DNA from: Candidatus Omnitrophota bacterium
GTDB taxonomy: Bacteria > Omnitrophota > Omnitrophia > Omnitrophales > JACROU01
DNA: 64,000 nucleotides
Direction: 5' to 3'
Assembly: GCA_029261035.1 (NCBI GenBank)
Contig: JAJDCD010000006.1
Span: 23,167-87,166 of the forward strand
Shown here in pieces: positions 18,484-27,953 of this stretch. Within the stretch, counting starts at the first letter, position 1. Each line of letters opens with the position of its first letter. The translations under genes were made by a program, and so were the position numbers. The notes under the pieces are model-generated. The model was not told the origin of the DNA, did no database searches, and worked only from the letters and a program-made list of their open reading frames with translations.

Positions 18484-18512
18484 TTTACACTCCTTCGCCT
18501 ATTGTGTATCAT
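18484..18512 (+). promoter_or_regulatory. Sigma-70-type promoter upstream of bamA
   Basis: TTTACA (18484-18489) and TATCAT (18507-18512) are 17 bases apart, each one base off consensus. Start is expected near 18519, 55 bases before bamA. It probably drives the bamA-skp-lpxC/fabZ-lpxA block. Confidence 0.65.
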
Positions 18513-18573
18513 ACACTCTTATTTTGTTTAAATTATTTGAAACCAAGGGTATCTATAACGATCTGAGTTACTT

Positions 18574-21081
18574 ATGGATGATAGCAAAAGACAAACTGTT
18601 TTCTTTGAACGTGGATGGGTTATAGCCATTGTTTTGGCTTTATGTTTCTCCCCTGTAACGGCATGGACACAGACTGAAAGTTCGCCTAAGGCTGTGGAAG
18701 AAGTAAGTCAAAGTGCTTCTCCGAAGAAATCAATGCTTCCTGCATCTGGGGTAACACAGGCTGAAAATTCTCAGCTACCCAATGCTTCAGTGGGGAATCA
18801 AGGAACATCGCAGCAGCCTTCTAAAGGCTCTTCCACATCGGATGTTGCACCTTCAATTCCTCAACCTAGAGAAATAATAGTTTTCGAGGTAGAAGTTAGA
18901 GGCAATCGTGTCGTGAGCACGAATGCAATCTTGTCTAAGGTTAAAACTAAAAAGGGAAAGTCTTTAAGGCAGCAGATTATTAATGACGATGTGCGTCGTT
19001 TGTATGGAACTGGTTTTTTTCAGGATGTTCGTGTTGATGTTCAAGAAAAGCAAGATGGGGTTTTGGTTACTGTTGTTGTTGATGAAAAGCCTATTGTAAA
19101 ACGAATTATTATTGAAGGTAGCAGTGCTTTTGCTGAAGATAAGCTTAGAAAAGAATTGAATATTGTTGAAGGACAAATTTTAGATCAGAGAGCTGTTAAG
19201 CAGGGAGTGAATAAAATTCAAGAGAAGTACTTTGATAAGGGTTTTCGGTTTGCTGAAGTTAAATCGAACATAGATGTAAATCAACAAGCTAAAGAAGCTG
19301 TGTTGTACATTCTGATTGATGAAGGGGATAAATATAAAATAAACAAAGTGAGTTTTGAAGGGAATGAAAGTTATCCTGAGAAAGACTTAAAGCGATTACT
19401 GAAAACAAAACCGCGCATGCTTATTTTACTTAGAAAAGGCGTATTCAACGAAGATACATTTCAAGAAGATTTGGAGCGAGTTAGAGCGTATTATCAATCG
19501 CAAGGTTTTTTGGATGTTCAGTCTACATCAAAGTTTGATTATAACAGGGAAAAGAAAGAGATTTATGTTACTGTAGTTGTTGGCGAAGGAGAACGTTACT
19601 ACGCAGGTGATATTAAGATTAAAGGGAATGTTTTATTTCCTGAAAGTGAGATTTGGGATCAGTTGGAAATGTTACCTGGATTCCCTTTCTCTCAATCGAA
19701 TATGACGGGCGATGTAGCGGCTATTCGTCAATACTATTTTCAGAAGGGTTACATTGGGATTCAAATAACTCCTGATGTTGTTCTGAACCCAGATACAGGA
19801 AAAGTGGATGTTAATTACAACCTTGTCGAGGGGGATTTGTTCTTTGTAGATAAAGTTAAAATTCGAGGAAATACAAAAACAAAAGATATCGTGATTCGTC
19901 GCGAATTGAGAACGCGTCCTGGAGATCGTTTTGACGGACAAAAAATAGATCGTTCCAAACAGAGATTAGATAATTTAGGTTTTTTCCAAGAAGTTGTTTA
20001 CGATACAGAAGGTGGGTCAGCTCCAAATCGTAGAGATGTGGTATTTAAGGTTAAGGAGAAACAGACAGGTGAGCTTTCTTTTGGAGCCGGTGTGAGCTCT
20101 ATTGATCAGTTTGTTGGATTTGCTGAAATTTCGCAAAGAAACTTTGATATTAAAAATTTCCCAAGATTTACTGGGGGTGGACAAAGCTTATCTTTAAGAG
20201 GTCGAATTGGTACGATTACTCAAGATATTGATGCTAGTTTTGTGGAGCCTTATTTGTTTAACAAGAACCTATCTTTGGGGTTGAATGGGTTTAGAGTAAC
20301 TAGAGAAGCAAACAATACGGATTTTGATGAAATAAGAACAGGTGTTTCTATTAGTTTTGCCAGAGCTTTATCAGAGTTTATTCGTGCGGGTATTGGTTAT
20401 ACGGCAGAGCAGGTAGAACTGGATGACCTCGAAGCAGATGCAGGACCTTCTGTTAGGGCTTTTGAGGGGAAGACAAATCTGAGTCGTTTGAAATTTAATA
20501 TTTCTCGAGATACGAGAGACAATGCTGTTGCGCCTAAAAAAGGAACTTTAATCACGAGTTCTATAGAATTAATAGGAAGTTTTATAGGTGGAGATGAAGA
20601 CTATTATAATGCTCAAATTTCGTTCACGAAATATTTTAGCTTTAAAGAAAATCATGTTATTGAAGCCAAAAGTCGTTTAGGTATTACCGATGAAATTGGA
20701 GGGAGTGGTTCTGGATCCGTACCTGTATTTGATCGTTTTTTTGCAGGTGGCTTAGGAACGGTTCGTGGTTTTGAGCCTCGTCGAGTAGGGCCTAAGGAAG
20801 CTGGAGATGCTGTAGGTGGTAACTCTTTATTTATTTTAAATTTGGAGTATACCTTTCCTTTGATTCAGAACTTCAAAGGGGCGGTGTTTTTGGATGTGGG
20901 GCAAGTTGCAGCGGACGCTTTTAGTTTTGAAGGAGGCGAATTTGCAGCGAGTGTGGGGCCGGGTCTGAAAATTGCTACTCCCATTGGCCCAGTTGCTTTA
21001 TACTATGGTTATCCTATAGCAAATGAAGACACAGAAAGTGAAAATGGTCGATTTGAATTTAGTTTTAGCAGAGGTTTTTAA
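18574..21081 (+). CDS. bamA: Outer membrane protein assembly factor BamA
   Basis: 835 residues. A signal peptide (about residues 13-31) is followed by a Ser/Pro/Gln-rich linker of about 70 residues, then POTRA domains from about residue 100 to 500, each starting like VEVRGNRVV, IIIEGSSAF, VSFEGNESY, IKIKGNVLF and VKIRGNTKT. The C-terminal barrel contains the VRGF loop-6 motif and ends in RGF, an aromatic sorting residue. BamA folds and inserts outer-membrane proteins. skp follows, the standard pair. The long linker before POTRA1 is longer than in proteobacteria. Confidence 0.95.
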   Translation: MDDSKRQTVFFERGWVIAIVLALCFSPVTAWTQTESSPKAVEEVSQSASPKKSMLPASGVTQAENSQLPNASVGNQGTSQQPSKGSSTSDVAPSIPQPREIIVFEVEVRGNRVVSTNAILSKVKTKKGKSLRQQIINDDVRRLYGTGFFQDVRVDVQEKQDGVLVTVVVDEKPIVKRIIIEGSSAFAEDKLRKELNIVEGQILDQRAVKQGVNKIQEKYFDKGFRFAEVKSNIDVNQQAKEAVLYILIDEGDKYKINKVSFEGNESYPEKDLKRLLKTKPRMLILLRKGVFNEDTFQEDLERVRAYYQSQGFLDVQSTSKFDYNREKKEIYVTVVVGEGERYYAGDIKIKGNVLFPESEIWDQLEMLPGFPFSQSNMTGDVAAIRQYYFQKGYIGIQITPDVVLNPDTGKVDVNYNLVEGDLFFVDKVKIRGNTKTKDIVIRRELRTRPGDRFDGQKIDRSKQRLDNLGFFQEVVYDTEGGSAPNRRDVVFKVKEKQTGELSFGAGVSSIDQFVGFAEISQRNFDIKNFPRFTGGGQSLSLRGRIGTITQDIDASFVEPYLFNKNLSLGLNGFRVTREANNTDFDEIRTGVSISFARALSEFIRAGIGYTAEQVELDDLEADAGPSVRAFEGKTNLSRLKFNISRDTRDNAVAPKKGTLITSSIELIGSFIGGDEDYYNAQISFTKYFSFKENHVIEAKSRLGITDEIGGSGSGSVPVFDRFFAGGLGTVRGFEPRRVGPKEAGDAVGGNSLFILNLEYTFPLIQNFKGAVFLDVGQVAADAFSFEGGEFAASVGPGLKIATPIGPVALYYGYPIANEDTESENGRFEFSFSRGF

Positions 21082-21105
21082 TCTTAACATAAGGAGAATA
21101 AAACG

Positions 21106-21618
21106 ATGAATTTAACAAAACAGCTTATGATTGCCTTTATTGTTATATTAGGGTCTTTTGGAATTTCTTTTTCAGCTTATGCGGAAAAAACAGCTTACGT
21201 TGATGTTGCGAAAGTTTTTGATCAGTATGAGAAAACAAAAAAGTTTGATCAACAGCTAGCAGAGATGGGGAAAGAAAAACAGACCGTTAGAGATTCTTTA
21301 GTTTTAGATGTTAGACGATTGAAAGATGAAATGGCTCTTCTTTCAGATTCTGGTAAGGGAGAGAAGCAACTTCTTGTTGATAAAAAATTGAGAGAACTTC
21401 AAGAGTTCGATAGAGGTGCTCAAAAAGAACTAGGGGAAAAGAGAGAAGGAATCATAAAAGATGTGTTTAAAGATATTGATGATGTGATTAAGGTTTATGG
21501 GCAGAAAAATAATTATGATTTTATTTTCAACGAAAGATTAATGTTATTTAGAAATGATAAGTATGATATTACGGATGAAATTCTAGGGGAGCTTAACGCG
21601 CAATATAAAAAGAAATAA
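21106..21618 (+). CDS. skp: OmpH/Skp family periplasmic chaperone
   Basis: 170 residues with a signal peptide (cleavage near AYAEKT). TAYVDVAKVFDQYEKTK is the conserved OmpH start after cleavage, followed by a long charged coiled-coil region that forms the tentacles. Skp holds unfolded outer-membrane proteins on the way to BamA, which is encoded just upstream. A strong AAGGAGA ribosome site precedes it. Confidence 0.9.
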   Translation: MNLTKQLMIAFIVILGSFGISFSAYAEKTAYVDVAKVFDQYEKTKKFDQQLAEMGKEKQTVRDSLVLDVRRLKDEMALLSDSGKGEKQLLVDKKLRELQEFDRGAQKELGEKREGIIKDVFKDIDDVIKVYGQKNNYDFIFNERLMLFRNDKYDITDEILGELNAQYKKK

Positions 21619-21661
21619 TCTTTTAAAAAAATACGCATACGGGTGGTTTAAATAAATTTCA

Positions 21662-22981
21662 ATGGAAAAAGAAAAAACGATTAAAACTAGGATTGATTTT
21701 GAAGGTATTGGGGTTCATAAAGGGGAAAAAGTAACTGTTTCTTTGATCCCAGCAGAACCAGGTACTGGAATTGTTTTCAAGCGGGTTGATTTACCGGATT
21801 CACAACCCTTTAAAGCAGATATTGAAAATGTGATTCAGATTCCTGAAGTGGAAGGAAGACAAACAACACTTGGAATTGGAAATGCTTACATTGTCACTGT
21901 CGAACATTTACTATCCTCTTTGCATGGTTTGGGCGTGGATAATTGCTTTGTTGAAGTTTCTGGGGATGAAATGCCCGTGTTGGATGGTAGTTCGGATGTT
22001 TATTCAGAAAAAATTATAGAAGCTGGACTAGAAGAGCAAGACCGTGATAGAGAATATTTAACTGTGACAGAACCATTTGAAATGTCTTATGGTGAATCCA
22101 CGATTAAAGTTCTTCCCTCGGATGAATTTAAGGTGACTTACTCCTTAAGTTATCAAGGGGACCCATTATTACAAGATCAAACAGCAACCTTTCTTGTTAA
22201 CCCTACCACTTACAAAGATGATATATCACCGGCTCGGACTTTTTGCTTAAGAGAAGAGGTGGAGGATTTACTTTCTAAGGGGTATGGGAAAGGCGCCTCT
22301 TTCGAGAATACACTTGTTTTTGAAAATGGAAAACCAATTCAAAATGAATTACGTTTTGAAGATGAGGCTTGCCGCCATAAAATTTTAGATTTAATAGGAG
22401 ATATTTATCTCTTAGGGAGAAGAATTAAAGCACATATTATCACTTTTAAAACTGGGCATCGACATAATGTCGAATTAGTTAGGAGGTTAAAGGAAATGGT
22501 TGATCAATCTAAAGGGACTAAAGCAGTGTCTGAGAAGAGTTCTGAAATTGTATATGATGTGAATGGAATTATGGGGATCATTCCTCATCGTTACCCATTT
22601 TTACTCGTCGACAGAATCATTGAGATGGAAGAGGGTAAAAGAGCTGTAGGAATTAAGAATGTGACTATGAATGAGCAGTTTTTTCAAGGGCATTTTCCAG
22701 GGCACCCAGTAATGCCGGGAGTTCTCATTGTTGAAGCAATGGCTCAAGTAGGGGGTGTTTTGATGCTGAGCCAAGCGGATAATAAAGGGAAGATCGCTTA
22801 TTTTATGAGTATTGATAAAGCTAAATTCAGAAAACCCGTATTTCCTGGGGATCAGCTTCGTTTTGAAATTGATGTCCTTAAAGTTCGTTCTAGAACAGGG
22901 CAATGCTTGGGGAAGGCTTTTGTCGACGGAGCTCTTGTTTGTGAAGCTGAAGTTAAATTTGCCATAGTTACTCCAGAGTAA
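21662..22981 (+). CDS. lpxC/fabZ: LpxC-FabZ fusion: UDP-acyl-GlcNAc deacetylase / 3-hydroxyacyl-ACP dehydratase
   Basis: 439 residues in one frame. Residues 1 to about 280 are LpxC, with zinc-binding [24 protein letters not shown] and the GHRHNVELV catalytic His. From about residue 300 the FabZ hot-dog domain follows, with [13 protein letters not shown] and [13 protein letters not shown] holding the catalytic His and the region of the acidic partner. LpxC commits UDP-acyl-GlcN to lipid A; FabZ makes enoyl-ACP from the same acyl pool. Such fusions are known in Bacteroidetes and some other diderm phyla. lpxA follows. Confidence 0.95.
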   Translation: MEKEKTIKTRIDFEGIGVHKGEKVTVSLIPAEPGTGIVFKRVDLPDSQPFKADIENVIQIPEVEGRQTTLGIGNAYIVTVEHLLSSLHGLGVDNCFVEVSGDEMPVLDGSSDVYSEKIIEAGLEEQDRDREYLTVTEPFEMSYGESTIKVLPSDEFKVTYSLSYQGDPLLQDQTATFLVNPTTYKDDISPARTFCLREEVEDLLSKGYGKGASFENTLVFENGKPIQNELRFEDEACRHKILDLIGDIYLLGRRIKAHIITFKTGHRHNVELVRRLKEMVDQSKGTKAVSEKSSEIVYDVNGIMGIIPHRYPFLLVDRIIEMEEGKRAVGIKNVTMNEQFFQGHFPGHPVMPGVLIVEAMAQVGGVLMLSQADNKGKIAYFMSIDKAKFRKPVFPGDQLRFEIDVLKVRSRTGQCLGKAFVDGALVCEAEVKFAIVTPE

Positions 22982-23003
22982 AAGGAAAGAGGAATCTACA
23001 TAC

Positions 23004-23801
23004 ATGAGTTTAAATGCCGAACTTAAAAAAACGGTGATCCACCCAACAGCGATTGTACATCCAAATGCTAAGATTGCAGAAGGTGTTGAAATAGGACCTT
23101 ATGCAATTATAGAAGAGAATGTTTCTATAGGTTTTGGAACAAAAGTTGGAGCAAGAGTTACGATTGAAGGGTATACAGAGATCGGGAAAGAAAATCAGAT
23201 TTTTACGGGAGCTGTTATTGGGAGTATGACCCAAGATAAGAAATGTGATGGGGGAATTAGCTATTTAAAGATAGGTAATTCTAATATTATTAGAGAATAC
23301 GTGACAATGAACCCTGGAACTTTAGAGGGAACAAAAACGATTATTGGGAATGGGAATTTGTTTATGGCCTATGCTCATGTTGCCCATGATTGTATTGTTG
23401 GGAACTATAATGTTATTGCTAATAATGGAACTTTGGCTGGACATGTTATTGTTGAAGACAGAGCAATTATTGGGGGGCTAAGCGGTGTTCACCAATTGGT
23501 ACGCATCGGTTCTTTGGCCATTGTTGGAGGTTGTTCTAAGGTGGTGCAAGATGTCCCTTCTTTTATGATGGTCGACGGACATCCGGCAAAGGCTTTTGGT
23601 GTGAATGGTGTTGGCCTTGAAAGAAATGATGTCTCTTCTGAAGAACGCATGATTCTAAAAAAGGCGTTTAAAATTATTTTTAGATCAGGCCTTGCGTTAA
23701 AGAGTGCTATATCCAAACTAGAAGAAGACTTTCCAGCTTCTCCTGCCTTAACTACATTGATTGAATTTCTTCAAAAATCAGAAAGAGGAATTTGTCGTTA
23801 A
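23004..23801 (+). CDS. lpxA: Acyl-ACP--UDP-GlcNAc O-acyltransferase
   Basis: 265 residues. Left-handed beta-helix with hexapeptide repeats from the start (IHPTAIVHPNAKIAEGVEIG); the catalytic His lies in AYAHVAHDC. Substrate-contacting GGLSGVHQL and the C-terminal helical domain are typical LpxA. It acylates UDP-GlcNAc at the 3 position, the first lipid A step. Its 22-base distance from lpxC/fabZ suggests one transcript. Confidence 0.95.
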   Translation: MSLNAELKKTVIHPTAIVHPNAKIAEGVEIGPYAIIEENVSIGFGTKVGARVTIEGYTEIGKENQIFTGAVIGSMTQDKKCDGGISYLKIGNSNIIREYVTMNPGTLEGTKTIIGNGNLFMAYAHVAHDCIVGNYNVIANNGTLAGHVIVEDRAIIGGLSGVHQLVRIGSLAIVGGCSKVVQDVPSFMMVDGHPAKAFGVNGVGLERNDVSSEERMILKKAFKIIFRSGLALKSAISKLEEDFPASPALTTLIEFLQKSERGICR

Positions 23802-23807
23802 TTTGAC

Positions 23808-23830
23808 AAGCCCATTGTGAGGCTTTTTTT
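23808..23830 (+). terminator. Short terminator-like hairpin between lpxA and lpxI
   Basis: AAGCC (23808-23812) pairs with GGCTT (23821-23825), ending in a run of seven T to 23830. The stem is only 5 bp, so termination may be partial. It ends three bases before the GTG start of lpxI and replaces the ribosome site there. Confidence 0.45.
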
Positions 23831-23833
23831 ACA

Positions 23834-24676
23834 GTGAATCTATCTACATTAAAATCAAAAATTGGTGTTATTGCGGGGTATGGTGATTTACCTAAGGAAG
23901 TGTGCCGTGCTGCGAAAAAAAACGAGTATGATGTTGCTTTATGCGCGATCAAAGGAGAGGCAGATCCTGAATTAGAATCTATCGTTCCTGATAATGTTTC
24001 TTGGATAAAATTGGGAGAGCTCGGAAAACTGATTAAGTTTTTTAAGAAAAATAATATTACAGAAGCTATTTTGTGTGGGAAGATTCATAAAATTAATATT
24101 CTAAAAGGAAATGTTCTTCCTGATCTAGAAATGATAAAAATGTTATCTGGAATTAGAACTTTTAAAGATCATAGCTTATTAGAACGCTTGTGTAACTATT
24201 TGGAATCGAGAGGGGTTAAGATAATTGATTCCACTTATTTCATTAAGGATTTTTTTAATATTGAAGGTGTTTTAACTCGACTTAAGCCATCTACATCTGA
24301 GTGGGAAGATGTTCAGTTTGGTTTTGAAATGGCAAAACAAATTGCGGACTTAGATATTGGCCAAACTGTTGTTGTGAGAAATAAGTCTGTAGTTGCTGTA
24401 GAATCTATTGAAGGTACGGACCAAGCGATATTGCGTGGTGGGAAATTAGCTGAAGAGGGAGGGGTTGTTGTTAAAGTGGCTCGCCCAAATCAAGATATGC
24501 GTTTTGATGTTCCGACCATTGGACCAGATACACTTCAGGCGTGTCATGAAGCTAAGATTCGGGTTTTGGCCTTTGAACAAGGAAAAACTATTTTGCTTCA
24601 TTCGGAAAAACTCATTGATATGGCAAATGAATTTAAAATTAAACTTATAGCATTTGAAGGAAATAATGGGATATGA
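23834..24676 (+). CDS. lpxI: UDP-2,3-diacylglucosamine hydrolase, LpxI type
   Basis: 280 residues with a GTG start; no in-frame ATG is nearby, and the family start IGVIAGYGDLP lies at residue 10. The C-terminal VARPNQDMRFDVPTIGPDT is the hallmark of LpxI (DUF1009). LpxI removes UMP from UDP-diacylglucosamine, as LpxH does in other Gram-negatives, giving lipid X for LpxB. It overlaps the following regulator by four bases (ATGA). No clear ribosome site is visible upstream because of the hairpin. Confidence 0.92.
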   Translation: MNLSTLKSKIGVIAGYGDLPKEVCRAAKKNEYDVALCAIKGEADPELESIVPDNVSWIKLGELGKLIKFFKKNNITEAILCGKIHKINILKGNVLPDLEMIKMLSGIRTFKDHSLLERLCNYLESRGVKIIDSTYFIKDFFNIEGVLTRLKPSTSEWEDVQFGFEMAKQIADLDIGQTVVVRNKSVVAVESIEGTDQAILRGGKLAEEGGVVVKVARPNQDMRFDVPTIGPDTLQACHEAKIRVLAFEQGKTILLHSEKLIDMANEFKIKLIAFEGNNGI

Positions 24677-26244
24677 GCAGTCAAAAAAATAAGATCAAAT
24701 CATCCGATAAAGAAATACCGGTTTTAAAAAGAGAAGTCTTGGAACTTACAACGTTATATGAGATTTCGCAAGCAATAGCTTCTTCATTGGATTTGTCTGT
24801 TATTTTGACGGAAATATTATCGATTCTTTCTAAACGTATGGGGATGGAAAAAGGAACCGTTTCTTTGTTGGATATGGAGACGAATGAATTGGGAATTAAT
24901 ATTGCCCATGATATGAATGTTTCTCAAATTCAAAGAGGGAAGTATAAACTAGGCGAAGGTATTACAGGGAAAGTGGTTGCTGCAGGCGAGCCTATTATTG
25001 TTCCTAGTGTGGGGGATGAGCCTACATTTTTAGATAGAACGAAGTCAAGAGGAGATCTTACTGATAAGAATTTTGCTTTTATTTGTGTTCCGATTAAATC
25101 GGATCAAAGAACCATTGGGGCGTTGAGTGTCGATAGACATTTTGGAGAAGACCTATCTTTTGAAGAGGATTTAAGGTTGTTAACGATTATTAGTTCTGTT
25201 ATAGCCCAAGCTGTGAAAATTCATGAAATGGTGGAAGAGGAGAAAGAAGAGTTAGTAAAAGAAACTCGTAAGTTGCGTTCCGAGTTGAAAAAGAAATACC
25301 GCCCTCAGAACGTGGTGGGTGAAAGCAAGAAAATGACGGAGGTTTACTCGACGATTGATCTAGTGAGCCAGAGTAGGGCAACGGTATTACTTCGTGGAGA
25401 AAGTGGCACAGGCAAAGAGTTAGTAGCCAAAGCGATTCATTATGCTAGTTCTAGGGCTCAAAAAGCTTTTGTTAAGGTAGCATGTGCAGCTCTTCCAGAG
25501 ACATTGCTTGAAAGTGAGTTGTTTGGTCATGAAAAAGGAGCTTTTACAGGGGCTATTGCTTCCAAGAAGGGTCGGTTTGAGCTTGCTCATGAAGGCACGT
25601 TGTTTCTAGATGAGATTGGAGATGTTAGTCCTTTAATTCAGGTTAAATTGCTTCGGGTTCTTCAAGAGAGAGAATTTGAGCGTGTCGGGAGTTCTGAGAC
25701 GACAAGGGTGGATGTGAGAATTATTGCCGCTACTCATAAAGATTTAGAAAAAGAAGTTAGAGAAGGTCGTTTTAGAGAAGATTTATACTATCGATTGAAT
25801 GTCGTTCCAGTGTTTCTTCCTGCCCTTAGAGAAAGAAAAGAGGATATCCCTCTTTTGGTTAATTCTTTCTTGGAAAAATCATGTATTGAAAATGAGAAAA
25901 AGATTAAAAAAATAGATGATGAAGTTTGGGAACATATTATGAATTATCCGTGGCCGGGGAATGTTCGAGAGATACAAAATGCAATTGAGAGAGCTGTGGT
26001 TCTATGTAAAGATGATGTTCTTCAAAAAGAGCATTTTCCCTTTGAGCTTCAAGATAAAATTAGAGATATTGATCCTTTAACATTGATTGACGATGGCAGT
26101 AAATTGTCTGATATTGTTAATCAGGTAGAAGAGAGAATGATTAAGTCTGCTTTGAATAAAACGGGTGGTAATAAGCGTAAAGCGGCTAAAGATCTAGGTG
26201 TTACTGAAAGAATCCTCAGTTATAAAATTTCTAAATTAAGCTAA
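24673..26244 (+). CDS. Sigma-54-dependent transcriptional activator with GAF domain (NifA-like)
   Basis: 523 residues: GAF sensor domain about 25-185, a short coiled linker, AAA+ domain with Walker A GESGTGKE (242-249) and the sigma-54 contact loop GAFTGA (289-294), and a Fis-type helix-turn-helix at the C terminus (GGNKRKAAKDLGVTERILSY). This is the NifA/FhlA layout, with no receiver domain. The signal sensed by the GAF domain is unknown. Overlap with lpxI implies co-expression with lipid A genes; its targets cannot be read from the window. It is not evidence of nitrogen fixation. Confidence 0.9.
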   Translation: MSSQKNKIKSSDKEIPVLKREVLELTTLYEISQAIASSLDLSVILTEILSILSKRMGMEKGTVSLLDMETNELGINIAHDMNVSQIQRGKYKLGEGITGKVVAAGEPIIVPSVGDEPTFLDRTKSRGDLTDKNFAFICVPIKSDQRTIGALSVDRHFGEDLSFEEDLRLLTIISSVIAQAVKIHEMVEEEKEELVKETRKLRSELKKKYRPQNVVGESKKMTEVYSTIDLVSQSRATVLLRGESGTGKELVAKAIHYASSRAQKAFVKVACAALPETLLESELFGHEKGAFTGAIASKKGRFELAHEGTLFLDEIGDVSPLIQVKLLRVLQEREFERVGSSETTRVDVRIIAATHKDLEKEVREGRFREDLYYRLNVVPVFLPALRERKEDIPLLVNSFLEKSCIENEKKIKKIDDEVWEHIMNYPWPGNVREIQNAIERAVVLCKDDVLQKEHFPFELQDKIRDIDPLTLIDDGSKLSDIVNQVEERMIKSALNKTGGNKRKAAKDLGVTERILSYKISKLS

Positions 26245-26308
26245 TTCACAGAAAAATTCCCTTAAAAGCATTTCTTAAGAAGTTGAAAAACTCTATTTTC
26301 TTTGAAAG

Positions 26309-26326
26309 AGTAAACACCTGTTTACT
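26309..26326. promoter_or_regulatory. Perfect palindrome, possible operator
   Basis: AGTAAACA and TGTTTACT are perfect inverted 8-mers spaced by CC, about 80 bases upstream of the receiver-domain gene. Its size and symmetry fit a dimeric repressor or activator site. No T-run follows, so it is not a terminator. Confidence 0.45.
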
Positions 26327-26404
26327 ACTAGCTATTAGGATAAAGTTTAAAGTCTTTAATGTTTCAATTCGATAATAGATATAACGAATTAGGTGGAGCT
26401 ATCT

Positions 26405-26785
26405 ATGAAACGAATTCTTCTTGCTGATCTAGATCCTTACAATGCGCAAGTTCTTGAAATGGCTTTATTAGGTGAGTCTTATCATGTGACGCGTGTTCAT
26501 ACCCTTGAAGAATGGACTTCTGTTTTGGAAACAAAATCATTTTCTTTGATTTTAATGGATGAAAGCTTTTTAGAGATATCCAGAGAGCTATTTGCTTTGT
26601 CTAAAAAAGCATATAAAAAATTAGAGAGAACTCCTTCAATTATTATGACGATGTACCCTGAGATTATGGAACACAGGCATAAATTCTCTTTAAAAGCAAA
26701 ATTTCTGCTTAAACCTTTTCAGGCTAGTGAGATGTTTTTAATGATGAAACAGGTATTTTTCGAAAAGAAAGAACTAGCTATCTAG
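26405..26785 (+). CDS. Stand-alone response regulator receiver domain protein
   Basis: 126 residues from the ATG at 26405, which has AGGTGGAG seven bases upstream; the GTG at 26393 is inside that site. The receiver fold is recognisable: acidic D8/D10, phospho-acceptor D52 in LILMDES, T82 and the lysine K103 in LLKPF. No output domain follows. It may act as a phosphotransfer or regulatory partner. It is convergent with lpxB, overlapping its 3' end by 12 bases. Divergence from canonical receivers is substantial, so activity is not certain. Confidence 0.7.
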   Translation: MKRILLADLDPYNAQVLEMALLGESYHVTRVHTLEEWTSVLETKSFSLILMDESFLEISRELFALSKKAYKKLERTPSIIMTMYPEIMEHRHKFSLKAKFLLKPFQASEMFLMMKQVFFEKKELAI

Positions 26786-27934
26786 AAATTTTATAATTTG
26801 ATTGGCTGCTAATTGAGCAGCATTTCCGCGTTTTAATTTTTCTCTAATTTTAAAAAACTCTTTAATTTGAGCTTCTCTTTTTTCTGAGCTGTAAAGTAGT
26901 TCAGACATAATGCGTGTGGCTTTTTCTGCAGTTAAATTTCCTTGTATGAGTTCAGGGTTGACGGGTTTTTTGGAGAGGATATTAACAATGCCTAAATAAG
27001 GAATTTTAACCAAAGCTCTTCCAATAAGATAGGTGAGAAGAGAAGTTTTGTAGACAAGGAAAAACGGTTTGTCATGAAGAGCTGTTTCGAAAGTTGCTGT
27101 TCCTGAACAAACGGCAAGAATATTGGAAGCTTTGATAATGTTGTGATGTTGGTCGGTGTAAGCATGGATATTGATTTTCCCTTGAACATCTTTCAATATG
27201 GAATCATAGACATTGTTTTGAATGGAAGATGTTTTGGAAAGAATGAATTGAATGTTAGATTCTTTTTGCGTCATTTTTTGGGCAGACTTTAAAAGAATGG
27301 GAAGTATGCGTTTCACTTCCTTTTCTCTAGAGCCTGGCAATATGCCAATAGTAGGAATGTCTGGGGATAGAGATAGCTTTTGTCTTATAACAATTATTTC
27401 AGACTTGCTAGGCCCCCCTTTAATTTCATCGACCAAGGGATGTCCTACGTAGGAGGCTGGAATTTGATGCTCCGCATAGAAATCTTTTTCAAAAGGGAAG
27501 ATAACTAGGAGTTTCTTTATGTATTTTTTTAAAATATAAATTCGACGTTTCCCCCATGCCCACAATTGAGGGGTGATGTAGTAAATCATAGGGAACTGCA
27601 GTCGGATCTTTTTTGCAAACCGAAGATTAAAGCCAGGGAAGTCGATAAGGATGATGAGGTCGGGCTTAATTTCCTTTACTCTATCTAGCGCCATATAAAA
27701 TATTTTTCTAAATTTAAGATAATTTTTTAAAACATCTGTGAAGCCAACGGCGGAAATTTGAGTCATGTCATAATCGAGTTGGACCCCGACGGATTTCATT
27801 TGTGGGCCTCCTAAACCATAGAATTGAACATTAGGCTTAGATTGTTTAATTTCTTCTATCAGCTTACGTCCATGTAAGTCGCCAGAAGGTTCTCCTGCGA
27901 TAATATATATTTTTTTAGTTTGGGAAAATGACAT
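26774..27934 (-). CDS. lpxB: Lipid-A-disaccharide synthase
   Basis: 386 residues. YIIAGEPSGDLHG at the start, GIGGPQM-like GLGGPQM, YITPQLWAW and ILPGSREKEV are LpxB signatures, with SGTATFETAL near the UDP site. It condenses lipid X with UDP-diacyl-GlcN, the step after LpxI. It is on the opposite strand from lpxA and lpxI, transcribed with the oxidoreductase gene upstream of it (19 bases apart). Confidence 0.95.
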   Translation of the reverse strand: MSFSQTKKIYIIAGEPSGDLHGRKLIEEIKQSKPNVQFYGLGGPQMKSVGVQLDYDMTQISAVGFTDVLKNYLKFRKIFYMALDRVKEIKPDLIILIDFPGFNLRFAKKIRLQFPMIYYITPQLWAWGKRRIYILKKYIKKLLVIFPFEKDFYAEHQIPASYVGHPLVDEIKGGPSKSEIIVIRQKLSLSPDIPTIGILPGSREKEVKRILPILLKSAQKMTQKESNIQFILSKTSSIQNNVYDSILKDVQGKINIHAYTDQHHNIIKASNILAVCSGTATFETALHDKPFFLVYKTSLLTYLIGRALVKIPYLGIVNILSKKPVNPELIQGNLTAEKATRIMSELLYSSEKREAQIKEFFKIREKLKRGNAAQLAANQIIKFLDS

Positions 27935-27953
27935 GATGAGTTTTTGATTCCAA

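Noticed and set aside
24673-26244. NifA and nitrogen fixation
   Set aside because: The domain layout is shared by many sigma-54 activators, and no nif gene is present.
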